From Chitinophagaceae bacterium (GTDB taxonomy: Bacteria > Bacteroidota > Bacteroidia > Chitinophagales > Chitinophagaceae), in the NCBI GenBank assembly GCA_016708765.1, contig JADJFD010000003.1:1-64000 (forward strand): a stretch of 64,000 nucleotides of DNA, in the 5' to 3' direction. The notes beneath the pieces were generated by a model, which saw nothing but the letters and a program-made list of their open reading frames with translations, was not told where the DNA came from and did no database searches. The position numbers were made by a program, and so were the translations under genes. This document shows positions 56,000 to 64,000 of this stretch, piece after piece (within the stretch, counting starts at the first letter, position 1; each line of letters starts with the position of its first letter).

Positions 56000-57118
56000 T
56001 TAAAAGAATAAATCAGACGCAATGCCGTCTGCTAATAGTTTTCCTTCTATCGTCAGTATCAAAGTATCGTTTTGAAAGCTGAGCAATCCTGAATTAATAA
56101 ATCGCTGACTTTTCTTAAGCAACTCTACTTTTGTCATTACTTCTGTAAATTGAATATGCTCAAATTTTAGTCCTTCCATTGTGCGAAGAGAAGTCATAAT
56201 ATATTCATTTACTCGTTGTGTTTCGGTCAGTATCTCTTTTTCAGCAGGCATCTTATTCTCATTAATAGAATTTATGTAAGCATTGTTATTAGAAATATTC
56301 CATTGCCGTTCTTTTCCATTGAATGAATGTGCAGATGGTCCAAGACCCAAATATTTTTTTCCTTGCCAGTAGGAAGAGTTGTGCCTGCTTCTAAACTCAG
56401 GCTTTGCAAAATTGGAAATTTCATAATGCTCATAACCGGCTTCTGCAAGCCATTCCATCAAGAGTAAAAATTGTTCAGACTGTTTGTCGGGATTTACGTC
56501 TTTACTCTTATTCAATTTTATCATTTTGTCCAGCGGCGTTTTAGGTTCCACTGTTAATGCATAGCATGATAGATGTGGAATGCCTAATGAGATGGCTGTG
56601 TCAACATTATGTTTCCATTTTTCATTGGTAAGATCCGGAAGGCCATAAATAAGGTCGATAGTTATATTGTCGAAATACTTTATTGCTAAATGAAGACTTA
56701 GAATTGCTTGGCCAGCATTATGTGCACGGTTCATCCATTTTAAATCTTCTTCAAAAAAACTCTGAACGCCGATGCTTAATCTTGTAACACCTGCTTTCTT
56801 CCATTCTACTAATTTTTCTTCGGTAATATCATCCGGATTTGCTTCAAAAGTTATTTCAGCATCATCCGTCACTTTGAAGTTTTTATTTAGAGTAGATAAA
56901 ATTGCATGTAAGTCTTCAATACTTAAAAGCGACGGTGTGCCTCCTCCGAAATAAATTGTTTCTACGGTTTCATCAACCAAAAAGCCTTTTTGTAACGTAA
57001 TTTCTTTAAGCAAGGCTTTCATCAAATCTTCTATATAATGCAAAGAAGTAGCGAAGTGAAAATTGCAATAATGGCAAGCCTGCCTACAGAAAGGTATATG
57101 GATATAAATTCCAGCCAT
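56000..57118 (-). CDS. hemW: Radical SAM protein HemW (heme chaperone)
   Basis: Intact 372 residues. IYIHIPFCRQACHYCNFHFA holds the CxxxCxxC iron-sulfur motif with the HemW-type extra residue pattern (CHYCNF), TIYFGGGTPSLLSIEDLHAI is the SAM-side GGGTPS loop, FEANPDDITEEKL and RLSIGVQSFFEEDLKWMNRA follow, and ALTVEPKTPL and GLGPSAHSFNGKERQWN are in the C-terminal half. HemW proteins insert or carry heme rather than oxidise coproporphyrinogen, and this lacks the extra features of true HemN. The gene is divergent from the Omp85 gene. Confidence 0.92.
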   Translation of the reverse strand: MAGIYIHIPFCRQACHYCNFHFATSLHYIEDLMKALLKEITLQKGFLVDETVETIYFGGGTPSLLSIEDLHAILSTLNKNFKVTDDAEITFEANPDDITEEKLVEWKKAGVTRLSIGVQSFFEEDLKWMNRAHNAGQAILSLHLAIKYFDNITIDLIYGLPDLTNEKWKHNVDTAISLGIPHLSCYALTVEPKTPLDKMIKLNKSKDVNPDKQSEQFLLLMEWLAEAGYEHYEISNFAKPEFRSRHNSSYWQGKKYLGLGPSAHSFNGKERQWNISNNNAYINSINENKMPAEKEILTETQRVNEYIMTSLRTMEGLKFEHIQFTEVMTKVELLKKSQRFINSGLLSFQNDTLILTIEGKLLADGIASDLFF

Positions 57119-57145
57119 TATTAAAAAATTAATGAATTAGCTTCC

Positions 57146-57193
57146 GGCAGGTATACCTGTTTACAAAATGGGATATGAATATATATGCCTGCC
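57146..57193. promoter_or_regulatory. Palindrome in the hemW/Omp85 divergent promoter region
   Basis: CAGGTATACCTG (57148-57159) is a perfect 12-base palindrome. GGCAGG at 57146 pairs with CCTGCC at 57188, so the whole stretch could also form a larger hairpin. It lies between two divergent starts (57118 and 57251) and could be an operator; no binder is known. Confidence 0.35.
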
Positions 57194-57250
57194 AATTTAA
57201 TTTGAGATTTAATGAATAATTTAGCTGATAATATCCAGGCGAAAAGCCAC

Positions 57251-59059
57251 ATGATAAAATTCAGACTGCAAATATCGGTTCTTGTTCTTTTGTTGCTGTG
57301 TGTTTCTGCATCAGCTCAAAATACGTATAAGCTTAATATCAACGGGGTTGATAAAGATTCTGCAACTATTATACAGCTTACAGGGCTTCAAACTGGTTTT
57401 GCAAACAGATCGCTGTGCGAAGGCTATATTGATAATTTACAAAATCTTCTACAATCGAAAGGATATGTTACTGCTTCATTGGATAGTATAGGGTATCAAT
57501 CAACCTATGCCACTATCAATTTATTTATTGGCGAAGCTTACAAATGTGACATTTTAGATGCTAAATATATTCAGCCGGAATTGCTAAATGCCGTTGCCTG
57601 GAGAGAAAAAGTGTTTGCCAATACACCAATGGATTTTGCAAAAGTTGCTGAATGGCAGGACAGGATTTTGAACTATCTTGAAAACAACGGATTCCCTTTT
57701 GCAAAAGTGTATCTAGATAGTATTCAGCTAAAAGATGATAAAGTTTCAGCTTTGCTAAGATTGAATAGAGGGCCATTATATAAAATTGATAGCTTACGGG
57801 TTTATGGTAATGCAAAAATTGCAGCAGGTTATTTACAGAAGTATCTTGATATTACAAATGGAAGTGTTTACAGCAAAGAAAAACTACTTCGCATCAGTAA
57901 AAAAATTAGCGAACTTTCTTATGTCGAAGAAGAAAGGCCGGCGGACTTGACAAGATTAGCAACTGGTTCAGTAGTCAATTTATATCTCAAACAGAAAAAA
58001 AGTAGTCAGGCGAATTTTATTATTGGATTTTTACCAAATAATGATCAACTCTCGTCAAAAAAACTATTGATAACAGGCGAAGGGAATTTGAACCTTAAAA
58101 ATGCGCTGGGTTCTGGCGAAACAATCGGATTAAACTTTCAGGCATTGCAAGTAGCCTCGCAACGATTAAATTTTATTTACCAGCAACCTTACATATTCAA
58201 ATCACCTTTTGGCCTTGACCTTGCCTTTGATATTTTTAGAAAGGACAGTTCGTTTGTGAATATCAATCTTCAATTCGGAGCACAGTATGTATTAAATAAT
58301 AACCAGACGGGAAAAGTTTTTTTGCAGCGGTCACAAACTATTGTGAGCCAAGGCGGCATTAATGCACCTTTTATTATTCAAAACAGAAGATTGCCCGATG
58401 CAGCAGATGTAAGTTCTACGGGAGTAGGGATTGATTATGAATTTAATAATACCGATTATCGCTTTAATCCTAAAAGTGGAAATGAAATAAGAGTTATAAC
58501 ATCAGTTGGCACAAAAACTATTAAGAAGAATAATGAAGTAACAGAATTAAAGGATCCTTCTGACCCTGGGTTTGATTTTGAAACGCTGTACGATACATTG
58601 AAATTAAAAACCTATCAGTTTCGTATAAGAACAATTGCGTCCCGTTTCTTTCCTTTAGGAAGGCAAAGTACATTGAAAGCTGCTATCAATGCAGGATTGT
58701 TTCAAAGCGGCAGCATTTTCAGAAATGAACTTTTTCAGATCGGAGGTTACAAATTGCTGCGAGGGTTTGATGAGGAAAGTCAATATCTGTCGCAGTTTGC
58801 TATTGCAACGTTAGAGTATAGATTGCTTTATCTGGCAGGTCAGAATTCTTATTTCTATGTGCTGGCAGATGGTGGTTGGGGAAGAGATGCAAGTAAGGTG
58901 CAGAAATTAAGCTATACTTATTTTGGAACAGGACTGGGTCTTGCTTTCGAAACAAAGGCAGGGATTTTTAATCTTGCCTGGGCAATAGGTAAAAGAAATG
59001 ATACGGAACTGAACTTGCGTCAATCCAAGATTCACTTCGGCTTCGTCAATTATTTTTAA
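57251..59059 (+). CDS. Omp85/BamA-superfamily outer membrane protein with POTRA-like N-terminal part
   Basis: Intact, about 602 residues from ATG 57251, where a signal peptide starts (MIKFRLQISVLVLLLLCVSA, cleavage after SAQ). POTRA-like alpha/beta repeats fill the N-terminal 230 residues (LQNLLQSKGYVTASLDSIGY, ILNYLENNGFPFAKVYLDSI, YKIDSLRVYGNAKIAAGYLQ). The C-terminal half is a barrel ending in KIHFGFVNYF with the terminal Phe; FQIGGYKLLRGFDEESQYLS holds the RGF motif of the Omp85 barrel loop. It should insert or translocate outer membrane proteins or lipids (TamA-like). It is divergent from hemW. Confidence 0.82.
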   Translation: MIKFRLQISVLVLLLLCVSASAQNTYKLNINGVDKDSATIIQLTGLQTGFANRSLCEGYIDNLQNLLQSKGYVTASLDSIGYQSTYATINLFIGEAYKCDILDAKYIQPELLNAVAWREKVFANTPMDFAKVAEWQDRILNYLENNGFPFAKVYLDSIQLKDDKVSALLRLNRGPLYKIDSLRVYGNAKIAAGYLQKYLDITNGSVYSKEKLLRISKKISELSYVEEERPADLTRLATGSVVNLYLKQKKSSQANFIIGFLPNNDQLSSKKLLITGEGNLNLKNALGSGETIGLNFQALQVASQRLNFIYQQPYIFKSPFGLDLAFDIFRKDSSFVNINLQFGAQYVLNNNQTGKVFLQRSQTIVSQGGINAPFIIQNRRLPDAADVSSTGVGIDYEFNNTDYRFNPKSGNEIRVITSVGTKTIKKNNEVTELKDPSDPGFDFETLYDTLKLKTYQFRIRTIASRFFPLGRQSTLKAAINAGLFQSGSIFRNELFQIGGYKLLRGFDEESQYLSQFAIATLEYRLLYLAGQNSYFYVLADGGWGRDASKVQKLSYTYFGTGLGLAFETKAGIFNLAWAIGKRNDTELNLRQSKIHFGFVNYF

Positions 59060-59113
59060 AATTCATGAAAGAGTGGCACTGTACTTCGATACATTTGCTG
59101 GATAATTTTTTAA

Positions 59114-60088
59114 GTGAAGAGTTTTCTTTTTTCCATACTCATATTATTGTTGGCTAATGCTGGTAGTGTTGCACAAGTTCCAGTAGACTCACTTTTAGTT
59201 TCCAATACGGATTCAACTGTCAAAGCTGATTCATTACCTCAAAAAGACTCAGTTAACACTTTACCTCAATCAGATTCTGTTTCCAAAAGACCTGTTATTG
59301 ATACTACATGGGCAAATCAACAGATTTCAGTTTCTTCTCCTGCATTTTACTGGCAAGTTTTAAAAAGGAGTGCTTATTTTGATTTCAAGTCAACACCGAT
59401 TGCTAAGGAAGGGTCGTCAATAAAAATATTTAGAGGGAAAGAATTCATTTTCTACCTTCTCATTTTTTTACTGATTGTCTTTGCAGTTCTTCGTCAGTTG
59501 TTTCAAAAATATTTTAATGATTTGTTCCGGGTTTTTTTTAGAACCACCTTGAATCAAACGCAAATCAGAGAGCAGTTAATGCAAACTCCCTTGCCATCAT
59601 TAATGCTGAATGGTTTTTTTGTAGTCAGCGTCGGCTTATACATTACTTTCCTGTTAGAATACTTGAAAATCAATCCAGTGGATAATTTCTGGCTGATGTT
59701 TTTTTATTGCTGCCTTGGTTTATCGATTGCTTACCTAGTTAAATTCCTAGGTCTAAAAATAGCTGGTTGGCTTTTGGGTATTAAAGAAGCAACAGATTCA
59801 TATATTTTCATTGTTTTTATTATAAATAAAATGATTGGGGTTTTGCTACTGCCATTTTTGATAATGCTGGCATTTAGTGAAGGAAGAATATATTCAATCA
59901 GTCTTACAATCTCTTGGTGCCTGCTTATAGTGATCTATTTATACAGGTTTATACTTACCTATTCTGTTATTCGAAACCAGATAAAGGTTAATCCATTTCA
60001 TTTCTTTTTATACTTCTGCGCATTTGAAATTGCGCCTCTATTATTGGTTTACAGGGGTTTGTTGGTATTTTTCGATGTAACTGCTTAA
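59114..60088 (+). CDS. DUF4271 membrane protein
   Basis: Intact 324 residues from GTG 59114. An N-terminal signal/anchor (SFLFSILILLLANAGSVAQV) precedes a Ser/Asp-rich linker (residues about 20-65, with repeats such as SLPQKDSVNTLPQSDSV). Then come about seven membrane helices, starting at FIFYLLIFLLIVFAVLRQLF. The C-terminal part matches the DUF4271 layout (FRVFFRTTLNQTQIREQLMQ, YLYRFILTYSVIRNQIKVNP then FHFFLYFCAFEIAPLLL). In Bacteroidota this gene often precedes a hemD gene, as here. Function unknown. Confidence 0.78.
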   Translation: MKSFLFSILILLLANAGSVAQVPVDSLLVSNTDSTVKADSLPQKDSVNTLPQSDSVSKRPVIDTTWANQQISVSSPAFYWQVLKRSAYFDFKSTPIAKEGSSIKIFRGKEFIFYLLIFLLIVFAVLRQLFQKYFNDLFRVFFRTTLNQTQIREQLMQTPLPSLMLNGFFVVSVGLYITFLLEYLKINPVDNFWLMFFYCCLGLSIAYLVKFLGLKIAGWLLGIKEATDSYIFIVFIINKMIGVLLLPFLIMLAFSEGRIYSISLTISWCLLIVIYLYRFILTYSVIRNQIKVNPFHFFLYFCAFEIAPLLLVYRGLLVFFDVTA

Positions 60089-60093
60089 CTTTG
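60062..60093 (+). promoter_or_regulatory. Bacteroidota-type promoter for hemD
   Basis: TTG at 60062-60064 is followed 21 bases later by TAACTTTG (60086-60093), an exact match to the -7 element TAnnTTTG. It overlaps the stop codon of the DUF4271 gene and lies 25 bases before the hemD ATG, so hemD can be transcribed separately. Confidence 0.55.
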
Positions 60094-60118
60094 CACTTTA
60101 AATTTTGAGGGAATACTA

Positions 60119-60919
60119 ATGACTAAAAACGGAGCATTAAAGACCGATTTGCAAGCCATGACAATTCAAAAAATCCTGATTACCCAACCCAAGCCAGAAA
60201 GTGAGAAGTCTCCGTACTTTGAGCTTTCTAAAAAGTTTGACTTAGAGCTTGATTTTCATCCATTTATAAGGTTAGAAGGAATTCATGCAAGGGATTTTCG
60301 CAAACAAAAAATCGACATTCAGAATTATACAGCAGTAATATTCACTAGCCGAAATGCCATTGATCATTTTTTTCGGGTATGTGAAGAAATGAAAATCAGT
60401 GTTTCGCAGGATACTAAGTATTTCTGTATAACCGAAGCGGTAGCACTTTATCTCCAAAAATTCATTCTTTACAGAAAAAGAAAAGTTTTTTACGGAGCAG
60501 ATAGCACCAACAAAAGCTTGTTCGAAGTATTTACCAAGCATAAGGCAAATGAAAAGTTTCTGTATGTATGTTCCGAGAATCAGCAGGATAACGAAATAGT
60601 AAACTGGTTAAAGACAAATGAATGTGAGTTTACACTTGCATTCATGTACCGCAGCGTAAGCAGCGATGTAAAAGAAATCCTTTCTAGCAAGCATTATGAC
60701 ATGATTTGTTTCTTTACTCCAAGCGGAATAAAGAGTTTGTATGATAATGTACCAAAGTTTAAGCAGAATGGTATGGCAATCGGAGTGTTTGGAAGCAATA
60801 CTACAAGAGCTGCAGAAGATGCTGGATTAAAACTGGACATAAAGGCACCTCAGCCGCATATGCCAAGTATGGTTGCTGCTCTTGATATTTTTCTTTCTGG
60901 TATAACAAAGAATAAATAG
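60119..60919 (+). CDS. hemD: Uroporphyrinogen-III synthase
   Basis: Intact, 266 residues from ATG 60119, or 253 if the internal ATG at 60158 is used. KILITQPKPESEKSPYFELS begins the first domain; YTAVIFTSRNAIDHFFRVCE is the signature (FTSxNAI), TKYFCITEAVALYLQ follows, FLYVCSENQQDNEIVNWL and DMICFFTPSGIKSLYDN are in the second domain, with GNTTRxxAxxxG as GSNTTRAAEDAGL at the end. It cyclises hydroxymethylbilane to uroporphyrinogen III, the branch point to heme and to B12. A terminator follows. Confidence 0.85.
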   Translation: MTKNGALKTDLQAMTIQKILITQPKPESEKSPYFELSKKFDLELDFHPFIRLEGIHARDFRKQKIDIQNYTAVIFTSRNAIDHFFRVCEEMKISVSQDTKYFCITEAVALYLQKFILYRKRKVFYGADSTNKSLFEVFTKHKANEKFLYVCSENQQDNEIVNWLKTNECEFTLAFMYRSVSSDVKEILSSKHYDMICFFTPSGIKSLYDNVPKFKQNGMAIGVFGSNTTRAAEDAGLKLDIKAPQPHMPSMVAALDIFLSGITKNK

Positions 60920-60938
60920 TCGAATAAAAAATTAATTA

Positions 60939-60967
60939 GAAAGGCATCAATTTGGTGCCTTTTTTTA
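60939..60967 (+). terminator. Intrinsic terminator after hemD
   Basis: AAAGGCATC and GGTGCCTTT form a 9-bp stem (one G-U pair) with a 5-base loop AATTT, followed by seven T. It lies about 20 bases after the hemD stop codon and before the YyaL-type gene. Confidence 0.82.
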
Positions 60968-61008
60968 TTCCTGAAACTTTATCCATCAATTTTACTATCT
61001 TATCAGTG

Positions 61009-63063
61009 ATGAAAAAATTTACGAATAAACTTATTGATGAAACAAGCCCTTATTTATTGCAGCATGCATATAATCCTGTAAACTGGTATCCCTGGAGTGA
61101 GGAGGCTTTGCAAAGAGCAAAAGATGAAAACAAACCTATACTTGTTAGCATTGGGTATTCTGCCTGTCATTGGTGCCATGTTATGGAAAGAGAAAGCTTT
61201 GAAGATGAGGCCACGGCTAAGCTAATGAATGAGAAGTTTATCAATATTAAAATTGACAGAGAAGAAAGGCCGGATTTAGATCATATTTATATGGATGCAG
61301 TACAAGCAATGACAGGGGGTGGAGGCTGGCCGTTGAATGTGTTTCTTACTCCGGAGGCAAAACCTTTTTATGGAGGTACTTATTTTCCGCCGCAAAGAGC
61401 TTATAACCGCCCATCATGGCAGGAAACTTTGCTTAGCATAAGTCAGGCTTTTAAAGAAAAAAGACATGAAATCGATGCTCAGTCGGAGAACCTGACAGCA
61501 CATTTATTAAAGGCAAATAGTTTTGGCTTTCAAAAAGAGGATAATGCTTTTACAAAAGAAAATTGTAGTCAAGCGTTTCAGAACATTATGAAGAATGCTG
61601 ATAAAGAATGGGGTGGCTTTGGCAAGGCTCCAAAGTTTCCACAAACCTTTTCCATTCAATTTCTATTGCGTTATCACCATATTACACAGAATGAAGAAGC
61701 ATTGGCACAGGCTTTAGTTTCTTTGGATAAAATGATTGAGTGAGGGATTTATGATCAGATCGGAGGCGGCTTTGCCCGTTATTCGACCGATACAGAATGG
61801 CTAGCTCCCCATTTTGAAAAAATGCTATATGATAATGCATTACTAGTATCTGTGCTTAGCGAAGCCTTTCAATTAACAAAGAAACAACGATATAAAGAGG
61901 TGATTGAAGAAACAATGGAGTTTATTCAAAGAGAATTGTTACTTGAAAAACAAAGTGGTTTTTATACAGCATTGGATGCTGATAGCGAAGGAGTGGAAGG
62001 AAAATTCTATGTGTGGGGTTTAGAAGAAGTTAAGCAAATGTTGGGCGAAGATGCTGAGTTGTATTGTGCTTATTATGATATTTCTGAAAATGGCAATTGG
62101 GAGCATAGCAATATTCTTCGGGTAAAGAAACCTATTGACGAGTTTGCAGTTGAAAAAAATATTGGAGTCGATGAGTTAAACAAAATACTAATCAACTGCA
62201 ATAAAAAACTCTTACAAGAAAGAAGTAAAAGAATTCGTCCATTGCTGGATGATAAAATTATTTTGGGGTGGAACGCCTTGATGAATACTGCTTGTAGTAA
62301 AGCATATTGTGCTACGGGAAAAGATGAGTACAGACAATTGGCTATTAATAATATGAACTTCATGTTGTCAAACCTCAAGGGGAAAGATGACAATGCATAT
62401 CATCACACATTTAAAGAAGGTAAAGCAAAGTTTCCAGCCTTTTTAGATGATTATGCTTTTTTGATTGAGGCCTTGATCTTTTTACAGGAAATTACAGCAG
62501 ATAAACAGTGGATTGAAAAAGCAAAGTTGTTAACCAATCATGTTATTCAAAATTTTATAGAAGAAGAAACAGGGTTCTTTTTTTATACACCAGTAGATCA
62601 ACAGGATATTATTGTTAGAAAAAAAGAAGTGTATGACAGTGCTGTGCCATCTGGTAATTCAGTAATGGCATATAATCTTTGGAAGCTATCGCTGTTATTC
62701 GATAAAAAGGAATGGGGCGAACAATCTTTGCAAATGGCTTCATCTCTAAGTAATGCAATCAGCAAGTATCCCGTTTCATTTGGTAATTGGGCAAGTTTAT
62801 TACTTGAAATTACAGAAGGAACCCAGGAAATAGCAGTTGTTGGGGCTGAGACATCGGTCGTCTTAAAAGAATTATTGTCGGAATATATCCCTCATAGGAT
62901 AGTAATGGCTACAGGAAAAGAAGAATCCAATTACCCGCTGTTAGCAGACAAACAAGTGTTAGCGAAAACATCCATTTTTTTATGTCGTAATTACACTTGC
63001 CTAAAACCAGTATTTTCCGTAAATGAGCTTATGTTACTGATAAACAAGGCTCAAAAGCAGTAA
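61009..63063 (+). CDS. YyaL/SSP411-type thioredoxin-domain protein (DUF255), in-frame TGA
   Basis: About 684 residues from ATG 61009. LIDETSPYLLQHAYNPVNWY and ILVSIGYSACHWCHVMERES form the thioredoxin-like DUF255 domain with the CHWC motif, then GWPLNVFLTPEAKPFYGGTY and FPPQ. The C-terminal part is an (alpha/alpha) barrel: LAPHFEKMLYDNALL, GFYTALDADSEGVEGKFYVW, ILGWNALMNTACSKA and AVPSGNSVMAYNL. A TGA at 61741 interrupts KMIE-stop-GIYDQIGGGF, where relatives have Gly or Trp (GGA or TGG, one base away). Everything downstream stays in frame, so this is a point change in an otherwise normal gene. Function of the family is unsettled. Confidence 0.85.
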
Positions 63064-63184
63064 TTAATTTTAAGTTAATACAATAAAACGAACCTAAGCA
63101 CCGTTTGAAAATTTACCTCGTATAAGTCACTTTTAAATTAAAAAAATAAACTTTAACGTTGTGTCAAGAAATAGTTCAAAACAT

Positions 63185-63192
63185 TATATTTG
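63185..63192 (+). promoter_or_regulatory. -7 element of the gldK promoter
   Basis: TATATTTG is an exact TAnnTTTG match, 19 bases before the gldK ATG. TTG at 63159-63161 lies 23 bases upstream, slightly wide for the -33 element. The start of transcription would be near 63198, giving a leader of about 14 bases. Confidence 0.6.
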
Positions 63193-63211
63193 CCCATTAC
63201 CCCTTAAGTGT

Positions 63212-64000
63212 ATGAAAATGAAAAACCTTTACTACTCCCTAATTGCGGCTGTCTGCATGTTAATGTTGGCTAGTTGTGGTATTTTGGGAAAGAAAAAAAG
63301 CAAAGGCGGTAGCCTGCCTAACGATGGAATGGTGCATGGAGTTGCTCCTGGAGGAAAATACAGCCTTCCCCGGCCTCCGGGTATGGTGTATGTGCCGCAG
63401 GGTACTTTCCATATGGGTCCTAGTGATGAGGATCCTGCTTATGCCTTCAGTGCAAGAAACCGTTCCGTGTCAATTAGTGGCTTCTGGATGGATGCTACTG
63501 AAATTACCAACAATGAGTATCGTCAGTTCGTTCAATGGGTCCGTGACTCTGTAGTTGCCCGTAAAATGGGTTATGTAAAAGCAGGTGCCGATGGTAACGA
63601 ATATGTTGACTGGGCTAAGATGAAAACCATGAAATGGAACGATCCAAAAGTAATGGAGCAGCTTAGCAGTACCGATGTCATCCTTCCTCCTGATGATAGG
63701 ATTTTTGGTAAAAAGAAATTGATCCTACTAAAATTGCATTTCACTCAGAAGTATTTGACCTTAAAGAAGCAGCTAAAAGAGAAAATGCAGGTAAGCCTCG
63801 TTCAAAATTTATAGTAAAAAAAGACGTTCAAATTTACCCCGATACATTGGCTTGGATAAGAGACTTTGCTTATTCGTATAACGAACCAATGACAAAAAGA
63901 TATTTTTCTCACCCTGCATTTGGTAACTATCCTGTTGTTGGTGTAAACTGGAAACAGGCTAATGCTTTTTGTGAGTGGAGAACTCATTTGTTAAACTCTT
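63212..64000 (+). CDS. gldK: Gliding/type IX secretion lipoprotein GldK (PorK), partial, one frameshift
   Basis: N-terminal part of a lipoprotein that runs off the right edge. Lipobox MLMLASC follows a signal peptide from ATG 63212. Then GMVYVPQGTFHMGPSDEDPA, SVSISGFWMDATEITNNEYR and QFVQWVRDS form the sulfatase-modifying-factor (FGE) fold of GldK, and NYPVVGVNWKQANAFCEWRT is its later signature. A one-base shift near 63715 (KK-then-IDPTKIAFHSEV) lies in between. GldK and GldN form the periplasmic ring of the type IX secretion system. The gldL, gldM and gldN genes would be expected just beyond the window. Confidence 0.9.

Noticed and set aside
57212..57250. ATG 57212 as start of the Omp85 gene
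   Set aside because: It would place 13 polar residues before the signal peptide that begins at ATG 57251.
61741..61743. Selenocysteine at the TGA of the YyaL-type gene
   Set aside because: The site corresponds to Gly or Trp in the family, not to Cys, and I see no hairpin of the expected kind right after it.
1..64000. Mobile element, prophage, CRISPR or known defence system
   Set aside because: I found no transposase, integrase, phage structural gene, cas gene or spaced short repeats anywhere in the window.

Overview
The window looks like a chromosomal piece of a Bacteroidota bacterium, most likely of the Chitinophagales (Chitinophagaceae-like). The sequence is AT-rich and has almost no Shine-Dalgarno sites. 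Several genes are preceded by the Bacteroidota -7 element TAnnTTTG (for example at 63185 and 60086). Two TonB-dependent receptors, DUF6089 and DUF4271 proteins, a GldK/PorK lipoprotein of the type IX secretion/gliding machinery, and a MerR-sigma-crt carotenoid locus all point the same way. I see no phage, transposase, integrase, CRISPR array or known defence system.

Positions 1-29.9 kb form a large surface-polysaccharide locus. It opens with the tail of RmlA and a WlbA/WlbB/WlbC set (diacetamido-uronic acid pathway). Next come a PIG-L deacetylase, an SDR epimerase, a hexapeptide acyltransferase, a NodB-like deacetylase, a sugar N-formyltransferase, a Wzx flippase and a PseB-type 4,6-dehydratase. 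The locus also holds many glycosyltransferases, four FkbM methyltransferases, a HisH2-HisF2-WbpG amidotransferase set (acetamidino sugar), a second SDR epimerase, a multi-spanning membrane protein on the opposite strand (possible Wzy), AsnB, a GT4 and a YwqE/CpsB-type phosphatase. Together they suggest a glycan rich in uncommon nitrogen chemistry (N-acetyl, acetamidino, N-formyl, perhaps uronamide) and O-methylation. Two GT25-FkbM pairs with a GT25 remnant between them look like a recent tandem duplication.

Positions 29.9-36.8 kb are a carotenoid locus: a CarH/LitR-like MerR protein with a cobalamin-binding signature, an array of four TTAAACAAAAT half-sites in two inverted pairs, an ECF sigma factor, then crtI, crtB, idi and crtZ. 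An opposite-strand SGNH-like protein that seems to lack its catalytic residues follows, then crtY. This resembles B12-dependent light induction of carotenoids.

Positions 36.8-64 kb are mostly housekeeping and envelope genes: a GNAT-nitrilase fusion, a cation:proton antiporter, an MscS channel, a CBS protein, tRNA-Arg(CCG) and MarC. There is a btuB-like receptor behind a clear cobalamin riboswitch with a small Cys-rich protein gene in tandem, a second TonB receptor, an amino-acid permease, TolC and HlyD, gpsA, hemW, an Omp85 protein, DUF4271, hemD, a YyaL-type protein and the start of gldK.

Reading frames are broken unusually often: roughly three dozen indels or in-frame stops in the first 24.6 kb against about five in the remaining 39 kb. 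Most are single-base and the protein continues cleanly in the next frame, so many disrupted genes are reported over their reconstructed full extent. Whether these breaks are assembly errors in a strain-variable, poorly covered locus or real decay cannot be settled from the sequence alone.
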